DNA from: Hymenobacter psychrophilus
GTDB taxonomy: Bacteria; Bacteroidota; Bacteroidia; Cytophagales; Hymenobacteraceae
NCBI RefSeq assembly: GCF_900107135.1
Contig: NZ_FNOV01000004.1
Span: 124,001 to 188,000 of the forward strand
DNA: 64,000 nucleotides
Direction: 5' to 3'
The number at the start of each line of letters is the position of its first letter. Positions within the stretch are counted from its first letter, which is position 1. Positions 44,578-53,598 of this stretch are shown here, one piece after another. The position numbers and the translations under genes are program-made. The notes under the pieces were generated by a model that was not told where the DNA came from, searched no databases, and saw only the letters and a list, made by a program, of their open reading frames with translations.

Positions 44578-45033
44578 TTAGTTGCCCGGCTCTGGCCCCG
44601 GCTTTAGCCGCGCCGCAACCAGCTGCAAATCGAGGCTGCCCTTGAGCAGCTGCGAGATAGAAGCATTTTCCTTGGCGTTTTCGGCGTACCGCTGAAACGC
44701 TGCCGGCGCCAGGCCGGCCGCTTCGGCTTCGGTGCTCAGGCCGCTACCAACCCCTTTTGGGCACACCGCCCAAAGTATCGTTGGGTGGCCTTCGGCCTGG
44801 TCTGGATAGGTTGGGCGGGGGTGCCGTTCAGGCTCAGCCGCCGGGCCAGAAAAAGGGTGAAAACAGCTGGCATGCGCCGTGGCCAGCAATTCTCCGGGCT
44901 TGGTGCCCTTCTGGCCATTCACCAGCGCGCCGGCCGCATAAACCGCCCGTACCACCATGCCACGCTGCGACCAGACTTCACTGCAGCCGTTACTGTCGCC
45001 CCACCAGACGGCGTTGCCTCGTTGATAGGCCAT
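44578..45033 (-). pseudogene. OsmC-family pseudogene with three +1 shifts
   Basis: Both ends match the intact OsmC gene downstream (MAYQRGNAVWWGDS and LSTEAEAAGLAPAAFQRYAE), but the middle reads in the wrong frame. Homology follows frame B (FTLFLARRLSLNG...IQTRPKAT) and then frame C (NDTLGGVPK), before returning to frame A. The shifts lie near the A runs at 44860-44863 (plus strand), near 44780-44785, and near the T run at 44755-44758. All are one extra base, so the frame is open again. The second redox Cys of OsmC (KENCPMS) is replaced by KENASIS. Activity is therefore doubtful. Confidence 0.8.
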
Positions 45034-45130
45034 ACCTATAATAGGGTTCTGCAGAAAATAAGCTGCCCAACGGCGGAAACAACCAGCGCGGCCGTTGAAA
45101 TACTCCAAGTGCCGCGCCGGCTGGTGCCAC

Positions 45131-45559
45131 TTACTTCAGCTTTGCCGAAGCCAGTTCCATCTCCGGCACGGCCTTCAGCAGCTGCGACATGGGGCAGTTC
45201 TCTTTGGCTTTTTCGGCATACTGCTGAAACTCCTCCGGCGAGAGGCCCTGCACCTCGCCCTCCGTGCTGAGGGATATTTTAACAACTTTCGGCACCTCGC
45301 CCGACGTGTCGAGCGTTACCTTCGATTCGGTTTTAATCTGCTTTACCTGCTTGCCGTCCTTGGTCAGGATGCTGGTCAGAAACATCGTGAAGCAGCCGGC
45401 GTGGGCTGCCCCGATAAGTTCCTCGGGGTTGGTGCCCTTCTCTCCCTCAAAGCGGGCGCCAGTGGAGTAGGGGGCCTGCACGGTACCACTTTGGGTCGAA
45501 ATCTCGCCGCTGCCTTTAATGTCGCCGTGCCAGACGGCTGTTCCTCGTTGATTGGTCAT
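45131..45559 (-). CDS. OsmC-family peroxiredoxin-like protein
   Basis: 142 residues of the OsmC/Ohr fold, which reduce organic hydroperoxides with two Cys. Both are present: Cys56 in AAHAGCFTMFL and Cys122 in AKENCPMSQLLK. The N-terminus (RGTAVWHGDIKGSGEISTQS) and the central QIKTESKVTLDTSG match the family. ATG 45559. A frame-shifted paralog follows 97 bp downstream on the same strand. Confidence 0.92.
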   Translation of the reverse strand: MTNQRGTAVWHGDIKGSGEISTQSGTVQAPYSTGARFEGEKGTNPEELIGAAHAGCFTMFLTSILTKDGKQVKQIKTESKVTLDTSGEVPKVVKISLSTEGEVQGLSPEEFQQYAEKAKENCPMSQLLKAVPEMELASAKLK

Positions 45560-45665
45560 GGGTTGGGGTTTGAAAGCTGAAGTATAAAGTCAGTAGCTCC
45601 CCATACGCGGACCGGGCGCTAAAGGATAGGCCGCGGCCGCTACTCCTATTTATATATAGGCAGGG

Positions 45666-45673
45666 TATCTTTG
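45666..45673 (+). promoter_or_regulatory. -7 box of the GH3-family gene
   Basis: TATCTTTG matches TAnnTTTG and lies 49 bases before the start codon at 45723. Confidence 0.5.
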
Positions 45674-45722
45674 GCTGGCCACTGCACATCATCACGCAGT
45701 TTTCCCACATTTATTTCTCCCG

Positions 45723-47216
45723 ATGGGTCTGAAAGCCACTTTGAGCCGTCCGCTGGCCGCCTATATCGTCCGCCAGTACGCCCGCTGGCAACACGACCCC
45801 ATTGGCACCCAGCAGCGCGTACTGCGCGAGCTGCTGGCCCAGGGCACCCGCACCGCTTTCGGCCAGGCCCACGACTTAGCCGGCGCCCGCACGGCCACCG
45901 ACCTGGCCGCCCGCGTGCCCGTGCGCGACTATGAAGGGTTGCGCGCGTGGTTTGAGCGCATGAAAACCGGCGAACCCAATGTGCTCTGGCCCGGCCGGCC
46001 GCTTTACCTGGCCAAAACCAGCGGCACCACCAGCGGCGCCAAGTACATTCCACTCACCCGCGACAGTATTCCCAACCACCTCAACGGGGCCCGCGACGCG
46101 CTGCTGCACTACGTGCAGCGCACCGGTAAAAGTCAGTTTCTCGATGGTAAGCTGATGTTTTTGTCGGGCTCGCCGGAGCTGGAAACGCTCAACGGCATCC
46201 ACGTCGGCCGGCTGTCGGGCATCGTCAACCACCACGTGCCGGCCTACCTGCGCCGCAACCAACTGCCCAGCTACGATACCAACTGCATCGAAGATTGGGA
46301 GCAGAAGCTGGAGCGGATTGTGGACGAAACCCTGCCCGCCCCGATGACGCTCATTTCGGGCATTCCGCCGTGGGTGCAGATGTATTTCGACCGTGTAGTG
46401 GCCCGTACCGGCCGGCCGGTGGGGGAGGTGTTCCCGGGCTTCGACCTGTTCGTGTACGGCGGCGTCAACTTCGAGCCCTACCGCCGCAAGCTATTCGACA
46501 CCATTGGCCGGCCCGTCGATAGCCTGGAGCTATTTCCGGCTTCCGAGGGCTTTCTGGCTTTCCAGGACGAGCCGGGCAACCCCGGTCTGCTGCTGCTACT
46601 CGATGCGGGCATCTTCTACGAGTTCGTGCCCGCCGAGCGGTTTTTCGAGCCTAACCCGCCCCGCCTCACGCTGGCTGAAGTGGAGCTCGACCGGCAGTAC
46701 GCCGTAGTGCTCACCAGCAATGCCGGTCTGTGGGGCTACAGCCTCGGCGACACCGTGCGCTTCGTGGGCCGCTACCCGTTCCGGGTGGTGGTTACAGGCC
46801 GCATCAAGCACTTTCTATCGGCCTTCGGCGAGCACGTTATCGGCGAAGAAGTGGAGCAGAGCCTGCGCGAGGCGCTGGCGGCTCATTCCGAAGTCGAGGT
46901 CACCGAGTTTACGGTAGCGCCGTTGGTCAGCGCCGATCCGGCTACGCCTTCGCGCCACGAGTGGTTGATAGAGTTCGCCCGCCCGCCCCGCAGCTTAGCT
47001 GCATTTGCTGCTGTGCTCGATGCCGGCCTGCGGCGGCGCAACTCCTACTACAACGACTTACGAACGGGTAATATCCTCGCCTCCCTACAGCTTACGGGCC
47101 TGCCAACCGGTGCTTTTCAGCAGTATATGAAGCAATTGGGCAAGTTGGGAGGACAAAATAAGGTACCGCGCTTGAGTAACGACCGGACCTTGGCACAGGG
47201 ATTAACCGGTACCTAG
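45723..47216 (+). CDS. GH3-family adenylate-forming enzyme
   Basis: 497 residues of the GH3 auxin-responsive promoter family, which in plants joins amino acids to hormone acids through acyl adenylates. Visible motifs are the ATP-binding TSGTTSGAKYIPLT (about 100), LFVYGGVNFEPYRR with the conserved YGGVN, ELFPASEGFLAFQD, and LWGYSLGDTVRFVG with the acyl-activating Asp near TGRIKHFL. The bacterial substrate is unknown. Confidence 0.9.
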   Translation: MGLKATLSRPLAAYIVRQYARWQHDPIGTQQRVLRELLAQGTRTAFGQAHDLAGARTATDLAARVPVRDYEGLRAWFERMKTGEPNVLWPGRPLYLAKTSGTTSGAKYIPLTRDSIPNHLNGARDALLHYVQRTGKSQFLDGKLMFLSGSPELETLNGIHVGRLSGIVNHHVPAYLRRNQLPSYDTNCIEDWEQKLERIVDETLPAPMTLISGIPPWVQMYFDRVVARTGRPVGEVFPGFDLFVYGGVNFEPYRRKLFDTIGRPVDSLELFPASEGFLAFQDEPGNPGLLLLLDAGIFYEFVPAERFFEPNPPRLTLAEVELDRQYAVVLTSNAGLWGYSLGDTVRFVGRYPFRVVVTGRIKHFLSAFGEHVIGEEVEQSLREALAAHSEVEVTEFTVAPLVSADPATPSRHEWLIEFARPPRSLAAFAAVLDAGLRRRNSYYNDLRTGNILASLQLTGLPTGAFQQYMKQLGKLGGQNKVPRLSNDRTLAQGLTGT

Positions 47217-47446
47217 TGGCGTCGAAATGCCTGCAATTGAATCTTATTGATAAAAGGTTAGGACTTTTAATGGAAATTTAATGCCTAAGCACCAAATAGC
47301 GCAGCTTATTTGATGCGAATTGCAATAAATGTTACAGCAGTTGCTTACTTTTAGCGGGAAGATGGGTGTTGCCTGCGTTTTTAATATTTGGCGGTAACTC
47401 TTATCTTGCCACTCAGTTCAAATCCACCAAACTCTTTTTCACTCAC

Positions 47447-50400
47447 ATGCGGAAAGTTTTATTAACTGCGGCTCTGTTCGCGCCTGTCCTGTTGCAGCAG
47501 GCGGCCGCTCAGGACCGGCAAATCTCCGGACGGGTCACAGACCGCGCTTCCGGCCAAGGACTCCCTGGGGTTACAGTACTGGTTAAGGGTACGACTATTG
47601 GTGTATCTACCAATGCCGATGGTACCTACACCATCAGTGCTCCATCTTCTGCAACTACGCTTACTTTCTCCTCTATTGGCTTCGTTTCGTTGGAGCGACC
47701 CATTGGAACAGCTTCGACAGTTGATGTAGGACTGTCGACCGATTCCAAGGTGCTCAACGAAGTAGTTGTAACGGCCGTTGGTATCGAGCGTCAGGAAAAG
47801 TCGCTGGCTTACGCAGTTGATGTTATCAACAACAAGTCCCTGACTCAGGGCAAAGAAACCAACCCTATTGCCTCGTTGCAGGGTAAAGTTGCCGGTGCCA
47901 ACATCAGCAGCTCCAGCGGTGGCGTAAACAGCTCTAAGCGGATTGTACTTCGTGGCAACCGCTCGTTCCAGGGCGAGAACCAGCCCGTGTTCGTTGTTGA
48001 TGGTATTATCATCAACAACTCGAACATTCAGCCCAGCACCGGTACCATCAACCAGGTGGATACGGGTAACCGGGTAGGTGATATCAACCCCGAGGACATC
48101 GAGACGATGACCATCCTCAAGGGCCCTTCGGCTGCGGCTCTCTACGGTTCGGTAGCGGCCAACGGCGCAATCATTATTACCACCAAATCGGGTAAGAACG
48201 CTGCTGAACTCGGCAAGAAGGCTCAAATCAGCTACTCTTCGTCGTTTGTAGCCGAAACGCCGCTGAAGCTGCCAGACTTCCAGAACGAATATGGCTCGGG
48301 CTTCGACAACGAGTTCTATCCGGAGGAAAACACCAACTGGGGCCCCCGGTTCGATGGCAGCGAGGTACAGTACGGTTTCACGCTGCCCGATGGCAGCAAG
48401 AACATCCAGCGTTACGAGGCCAAGCCGAACAACGTGCGTGATTTCTTCAACACGGGTACTACCTTCCTGAACACGCTCTCGCTGCAGGGTGGCAACGCGA
48501 AGACCAACTACTATCTTTCGTTCTCCGATGCAGTGCAGAAGGGTATTGTGCCGGACGATAAGTTCCGTCGCAACAACCTCAAGCTGACGGCCGCTACTAC
48601 CGTTGCCGAGAAGCTGACGGCCAGCACGTCCATTGCTTACAACCACAACTTTACCGACGTTACGTTCCAGGGCAGCGGAATTATTGACGACCTGTACAAC
48701 GTTTCGCGCGGTATCAATACCCCGGACTACAAGGACATCAATAGCCCTTTCGGATCGAAAGAAGGTTTCTTCTCGGGCTATTACTACAACCCTTACCAGT
48801 CTATCAACGACGACCGGTTTGAGAGCAAGCTCGACCGTATTATCGGCAACGTAACGCTGAACTACGCCCCGGTTGAGTGGTTCAACCTGACCTACCGCGT
48901 TGGTTCCGACTACTCTTACGACCGTCGTAATGGGCGGAACGCAATCAAAGTTGGTACTACGGCCTACACCCGCCCAACCGATGATCCAGGGCGCTACAAC
49001 GAAACCCGCATCTTCCTGCAGGACTTTACTACTGACCTGCTCGGTACGTTCCGGAAAAATGTTACGCCGGACCTGAGTGTGCAGCTTATCCTGGGTGGTA
49101 ACGTGCGTGCTAGCGAGCAGAATACGCTTTCTACGACCGCCAATGCCTTGGTATTGCCTAACTTCTTCAACCTGGCAAACCGTTCGGGTGAGGCGGCTAC
49201 GGACACGGAGATATTCCGTCGCCGTTTGATCGGTGCCTATGGTGACTTGACGGTAACTTTCCGTGATTACCTGACGCTGACCGCTACAGGACGTAATGAC
49301 TGGTCGTCGACGCTGCCTAAGAATAGCCGTTCGTACTTCTATCCCTCGGTAGGTCTGGCCTTCGTCTTCACTGATGCTATTCCGGTCCTCAAGGATAACA
49401 ATACGCTGACTTACGGTAAGATCCGGGCCAGCTACGCAAAAGTGGGTAACGATGCAACGCCATACTACCTCCAGAACACCTTCCCGGTAGCAGCCGGCTT
49501 CCCTTTCGGTGGCCAGACGGGTTTCACCGTAAGCAACCGGGCTGCCAACGACCAGTTGAAGCTGGAGCAGATTACATCGTTTGAGGCGGGTATCGAATTG
49601 GGCTTGCTTAATGACCGGGTCAATGGTCAGGTAACTTACTACACGACTACCTCCACCGACCTCATCAGTTCGCTGGCTGTTCCGCCATCGACGGGCTTTA
49701 CGTCTGCAATCCTCAACATTGGTGAGGTATACAACAACGGTCTGGAAACCACTCTGCGGATTACGCCAGTAAAGCTGGACAACGGTTTCCGTTGGGATAT
49801 TGGGGCCAACTTCACTATCCAGGACAGCGAAGTGAAGAAGCTGTTCGGCAACGCCCGCGAGCTAGCTGCGGGTGCCGGTAACCCTGTTCCGACATTTATC
49901 ATTGGCGAGCCTAGCCCAGTTTTGAAGGGCACCGCCTTCCTGCGCGACCCAGCCGGCAACATCGTTGTACGTCCTACGGTTGCTTCTAATGGTGACATCC
50001 TGGGTTACGATCCAGTAGCTGATCCTGTACAGCGCATCCTGGGCCGCGTATCACCTAAATACCTGTGGGGTGGCAATACCACTTTCAGCTACAAAGGTCT
50101 GCGGGCTACGGTAGTAGTAGACGCCAAAGTGGGCGCGAGCATCTATTCGGGTACCAAGAGCACACTGGCCTTCACCGGTTCGTCGGCTGAGACGGCCGAG
50201 TACAACCGCGAAGCATTCGTGTACCCCAATTCGGTGGTAGAAAATGTGGACGGCAATGGCAACGTTACGTACTCGCCCAACACCAACGTTACCTCTGACG
50301 GCGGATTTGGCCTGTGGTACAGCCGCTTGAGCAATCCAATTGCGGAGTTCAACATCATCAGCGCCGACTTCCTCAAGCTGCGGGAAGCGTCCATCACCTA

Positions 50401-50611
50401 CGACCTGCCGCAGGGTCTGCTACAGAATACCTTCCTGGGCAGAGCCTCAGTTGGTTTCTCCGGCCGTAACCTGTTGTTGTTCGTGCCAAAAGAGAACAAG
50501 TTCATCGACCCAGAAGCCAGCATTTTTGGTACTGGTAACTCGCAGGGACGGGAATTCGGTACCATTCCTACGACTCGCTCTTACGGGGTGAATCTGTCGG
50601 TAACTTTCTAA
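47447..50611 (+). CDS. SusC/RagA TonB-linked outer-membrane transporter
   Basis: 1054 residues. A signal peptide (LLTAALFAPVLLQQAAAQ) is followed by a carboxypeptidase-regulatory-like domain (about 25-105: ISGRVTDRASGQGLPGVTVL). A short TonB-box-like segment comes next (LNEVVVTAVGIERQ). The plug domain has VFVVDGIIINNSN, PEDIETMTILKGPSAAALYG and GAIIITTKSG, and a 22-strand-type barrel ends in SYGVNLSVTF. It imports a nutrient with the SusD partner that follows 67 bp downstream. Codon use is more biased (many GGT/GTT/GCT) than in its neighbours, which suggests high expression. A start 27 codons upstream is less likely. Confidence 0.95.
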   Translation: MRKVLLTAALFAPVLLQQAAAQDRQISGRVTDRASGQGLPGVTVLVKGTTIGVSTNADGTYTISAPSSATTLTFSSIGFVSLERPIGTASTVDVGLSTDSKVLNEVVVTAVGIERQEKSLAYAVDVINNKSLTQGKETNPIASLQGKVAGANISSSSGGVNSSKRIVLRGNRSFQGENQPVFVVDGIIINNSNIQPSTGTINQVDTGNRVGDINPEDIETMTILKGPSAAALYGSVAANGAIIITTKSGKNAAELGKKAQISYSSSFVAETPLKLPDFQNEYGSGFDNEFYPEENTNWGPRFDGSEVQYGFTLPDGSKNIQRYEAKPNNVRDFFNTGTTFLNTLSLQGGNAKTNYYLSFSDAVQKGIVPDDKFRRNNLKLTAATTVAEKLTASTSIAYNHNFTDVTFQGSGIIDDLYNVSRGINTPDYKDINSPFGSKEGFFSGYYYNPYQSINDDRFESKLDRIIGNVTLNYAPVEWFNLTYRVGSDYSYDRRNGRNAIKVGTTAYTRPTDDPGRYNETRIFLQDFTTDLLGTFRKNVTPDLSVQLILGGNVRASEQNTLSTTANALVLPNFFNLANRSGEAATDTEIFRRRLIGAYGDLTVTFRDYLTLTATGRNDWSSTLPKNSRSYFYPSVGLAFVFTDAIPVLKDNNTLTYGKIRASYAKVGNDATPYYLQNTFPVAAGFPFGGQTGFTVSNRAANDQLKLEQITSFEAGIELGLLNDRVNGQVTYYTTTSTDLISSLAVPPSTGFTSAILNIGEVYNNGLETTLRITPVKLDNGFRWDIGANFTIQDSEVKKLFGNARELAAGAGNPVPTFIIGEPSPVLKGTAFLRDPAGNIVVRPTVASNGDILGYDPVADPVQRILGRVSPKYLWGGNTTFSYKGLRATVVVDAKVGASIYSGTKSTLAFTGSSAETAEYNREAFVYPNSVVENVDGNGNVTYSPNTNVTSDGGFGLWYSRLSNPIAEFNIISADFLKLREASITYDLPQGLLQNTFLGRASVGFSGRNLLLFVPKENKFIDPEASIFGTGNSQGREFGTIPTTRSYGVNLSVTF

Positions 50612-50619
50612 GGCATGTT

Positions 50620-50658
50620 CGGAAACTTAAATATTCTCACCGAATGTTTAAGTTTCCG
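50620..50658 (+). promoter_or_regulatory. Hairpin between susC and susD
   Basis: CGGAAACTTAAA (50620-50631) pairs perfectly with TTTAAGTTTCCG (50647-50658), with ATTC/GAAT extending the stem. It lacks a T run, so it may be a partial terminator, a processing site or an RNA-stability element that sets the SusC:SusD ratio. Confidence 0.65.
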
Positions 50659-50678
50659 GACCCTAACTTCTTCATTAT

Positions 50679-52259
50679 ATGACTTTCCTTTTTAAGCGAA
50701 ATGCGCTGCTCGCGACTCTGGGCCTGTCGCTGGGACTAGCTTCCTGCGACTCGTACCTGGACGTAAATGACAACCCTAACACGCCTACCAGCGCGCCCGC
50801 CAGCCAGTTGTTGCCCAACGGTATCCTGCGTACTGCAGTTGTAACCGGCAACACCCTCAATGTGCTGGGCAACTTATACGCCGGTAACTGGGCTCAGGCT
50901 CAGGACTTCCTGTTCTATGTGCCCGAGCAGAGCTACCAGTTAACGTCTACCAGCTACTCGAGCATTTGGGATGAACTGTACGCTGGCAGCTTGCCCGACC
51001 TGAATGTCATCGTGCAAACCTCGAAAGCCAACGGTGACAAGAACTCGCTGGCTATTGCCCGCATCATGCAGGCCTACAACTACCAGTTGTTGGTTGATGC
51101 GCATGGTGACGTACCCTTCACCGACGCCCTCCAGGGTGTGAGCCTGCTCGCTCCCCGATTTGATAAGGACGTCGATGTATACACGGGCCTCATCACATTG
51201 CTCGACGAAGCCCTAGCCAACATCACCCCAACTGCTGCTGCCCCTTCTGCCGGCGACATTATTTTCCGCTCGGCCGGAACCAACGAAATGGTTCGCTGGC
51301 GGCAATTCGCCAACACGCTTAAGTTGCGTATTTACCTGCGTCAGTCGGGTGCCCGGCCCGCAGTGGCTGAAGCCGGCATCAAGGCTATGCAGGCGGCGAA
51401 TGCCGACTTCCTCGGCCCCGGTGTACAGGTTGGCGTAAACCCGGGTTTCCTGAATTCGGCTGGTAAAGTCAATCCGCTAGTAGCCCGCGTAGGTTACACC
51501 GTAACTGGAGCAGTTACCAGCGGTAGTCGGGCAACTCGCGCCAACACGCTGGCCCTGAACTACCTCAAGGTAACCAACGACACGTTGCGCCTGAAGCAGC
51601 TTTACACCAAGCCTGCTACGCCAGCCACGCTTCCCAACAACGTCAAGAACTATCGTGGTATCCAGAGCGGTGCAAACCCTGCCGGCACGTTGGGCTACCA
51701 AGCTGTTCTGTCTCCGCTCGGGCCGGGCGTTATCCGGCCTTTCGCCCAGAATGGCTTTGCTCAGCCAGTTTACCTGATGACGGCTGCCGAGTCGTACTTC
51801 CTGCAGGCCGAGGCTGTGCAGCGGGGTTGGCTCACTGGTTCCGCCCAGACGTTGTACGAAACCGGTATCAAGGAGTCGTTCAAACTGCTCGGTCTGACCG
51901 AGGCCCAGGCAACCACCTACTACTCGCAGACAGCTGCGGTTAACCCCGTTATCAACGACGTGGTTGTGGGTGGCAGCTTCGATACGAAGGCTATTAGCCC
52001 TAACTTCACGGCGGCAGCTAATAAGATTGAAGCCATTATCAACCAGAAGTGGATTGCTAACAATGGTATCAATGGCTTCGAAGCTTGGACGGAGTACCGT
52101 CGGACCGGTTTCCCTAAGGGCAACTACATCTCGCTGAACGCCGCGACGCAGGCTTTCCCAGTGCGCTTGCCTTACCCGCAAAGCGAAATTTCCAACAACC
52201 CCAACACACCAGTAGGGGTGACTATCTTCTCGCCTAAGATTTTCTGGGACGTAGACTAG
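50679..52259 (+). CDS. SusD/RagB-like substrate-binding lipoprotein
   Basis: 526 residues. The lipoprotein signal is LGLSLGLASC with Cys24, followed by DSYLDVNDNPNTPT. The SusD-like_2 type helical (TPR-like) fold is recognised from GNLYAGNWAQAQDF, YAGSLPDLNVIVQTSKANGD and AAESYFLQAEAVQRG, and from WIANNGINGFEAWTEYRRTG and IFWDVD at the end. It caps the SusC transporter on the cell surface and captures the ligand. A strong terminator follows. The ligand is unknown because no glycosidase is nearby. Confidence 0.93.
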   Translation: MTFLFKRNALLATLGLSLGLASCDSYLDVNDNPNTPTSAPASQLLPNGILRTAVVTGNTLNVLGNLYAGNWAQAQDFLFYVPEQSYQLTSTSYSSIWDELYAGSLPDLNVIVQTSKANGDKNSLAIARIMQAYNYQLLVDAHGDVPFTDALQGVSLLAPRFDKDVDVYTGLITLLDEALANITPTAAAPSAGDIIFRSAGTNEMVRWRQFANTLKLRIYLRQSGARPAVAEAGIKAMQAANADFLGPGVQVGVNPGFLNSAGKVNPLVARVGYTVTGAVTSGSRATRANTLALNYLKVTNDTLRLKQLYTKPATPATLPNNVKNYRGIQSGANPAGTLGYQAVLSPLGPGVIRPFAQNGFAQPVYLMTAAESYFLQAEAVQRGWLTGSAQTLYETGIKESFKLLGLTEAQATTYYSQTAAVNPVINDVVVGGSFDTKAISPNFTAAANKIEAIINQKWIANNGINGFEAWTEYRRTGFPKGNYISLNAATQAFPVRLPYPQSEISNNPNTPVGVTIFSPKIFWDVD

Positions 52260-52287
52260 TCTGGACTTTATGCTTGCATAAGCCAAT

Positions 52288-52322
52288 AAAAAAGGGCTCC
52301 TCAATCGAGGAGCCCTTTTTTA
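52288..52322. terminator. Terminator between susD and prfB
   Basis: AAAAAAGGGCTCCTC pairs with GAGGAGCCCTTTTTT around a short loop. T runs on both strands make it suitable for both convergent genes. Confidence 0.92.
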
Positions 52323-52342
52323 TTGAGCTATAATCAAGCGGG

Positions 52343-53420
52343 TCAATTCTGCATCAGATACCCCTTGATATACTCCTCCAGGTCGCCGTCGAGCACGTTT
52401 TGCACATCGGTGCGCTCGATGCCGGTGCGCAGGTCCTTGATGAGTTTGTAGGGGTGCAACACGTAGTTGCGAATCTGGGAGCCAAAGTCGATGCGCTTCT
52501 TACCAGCTTCCACCACATCGCGGGCGGCGTTGCGCTTGTCCATCTCAATTTGATAGAGGCGCGACTTAAGCATACGCAGAGCGTGCTCCTTATTCATGAG
52601 CTGGCTGCGCTCAATCTGCACGGCGATGATGATGCCGGAGGGCGCATGGGTGAGACGCACGGCGGTTTCCACCTTGTTTACGTTCTGGCCGCCGGCTCCA
52701 CCGGCTCGGAAAGTATCCCAGCTGATGTCGGCGGGGTTGATTTCGATGTTGATGGTATCATCAATCACCGGGTAGGCAAACACCGAGGCGAAGGAGGTAT
52801 GGCGGCGGCCGCTGCTGTCGAAGGGCGACATGCGCACGAGCCGGTGTACCCCGATTTCGCTTTTCAGATACCCATAGGCAAACTGACCATCGATTTCAAG
52901 CGAGGCCGACTTGATGCCGGCACCCTCGCCGGGCTGGTAGCTGAGCTGCCGTACGGTGAAGCCCTGCTTTTCGCCCCACATAATGTACATGCGCATGAGC
53001 ATTTCGGCCCAGTCTTGGCTTTCGGTGCCACCGGCACCGGGGTTGATGTCGATGACAGCCGACAGTTGATCTTCCTCATCGGAGAGCATGCGCTTAAACT
53101 CCAGACGCTCCACCGACTGCTCGGCCGCCGCGAATTCGCGCTGCATTTCGACCTCGGGCACGTCGCCTTCGCGGTGGAACTCATAGAGCACCTCCACGTC
53201 ATCGACCTGCTTTTCCACGGCCTCATAGTCGTCAGTCCAGACTTTGACGCCCTTCAGCTCGCGCATGGTGGCTTCGGCCTGCTTGGAGTCGTCCCAAAAG
53301 CCGGCGGCCATGGTCTGGGCCTCAATTTCTTCTACTTGTTCTTTGCGGGCATCGTAGTCAAAGATACCTCCTCAGGGCCTCAGCGCGGCCCTTCAATTCC
53401 TTCACCTGGTCGTGGGTCAT
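52343..53420 (-). CDS. prfB: Peptide chain release factor 2, with programmed +1 frameshift
   Basis: Two frames join to make 358 residues. Codons 1-20 ([20 protein letters not shown]) end at CTT TGA C (TGA at 53360-53358). Moving forward one base gives [20 protein letters not shown]. An AGGAGG lies three bases before the CTT codon, as in the classical RF2 site. Domain motifs are the stop-reading SPF ([12 protein letters not shown]) and catalytic GGQ ([20 protein letters not shown]). RF2 senses its own UGA stop: low RF2 gives more frameshifting. Sequence after the shift alone would begin at MAAGFWDD. Confidence 0.96.
53358..53372 (-). promoter_or_regulatory. Programmed frameshift signal of prfB
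   Basis: The minus strand reads AGGAGGTATCTTTGA. An SD-like AGGAGG is followed by TAT, the slippery CTT codon and an in-frame TGA followed by C. This matches the conserved RF2 autoregulation site. Confidence 0.95.
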
Positions 53421-53500
53421 GGAAAAAAAGTGTGGGTTCTGAAATAGGAAAACAGCCGGCGCAATGGCTCGGCAATAGGCAAATATCGTGAAAATACCAC

Positions 53501-53558
53501 CGCCGGACGCAACAGAGCCGGCCCCCGCCCGAAAGCAGGAACCGGCTCTGTGCCGGCG
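53501..53558 (-). terminator. GC-rich hairpin after ilvE
   Basis: CAGAGCCGG pairs with CCGGCTCTG, with an outer CGCCGG/CCGGCG pairing. On the minus strand it follows ilvE and precedes prfB, but has no T tract. Confidence 0.6.
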
Positions 53559-53598
53559 TGGCGCCCCAGCGGGCTGCTACAGAAAAAATGGGTTGGCT

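Noticed and set aside
47217..47446. A further gene before susC
   Set aside because: Only AT-richer leader DNA with a TACTTTTA box near 47347; no credible coding frame.
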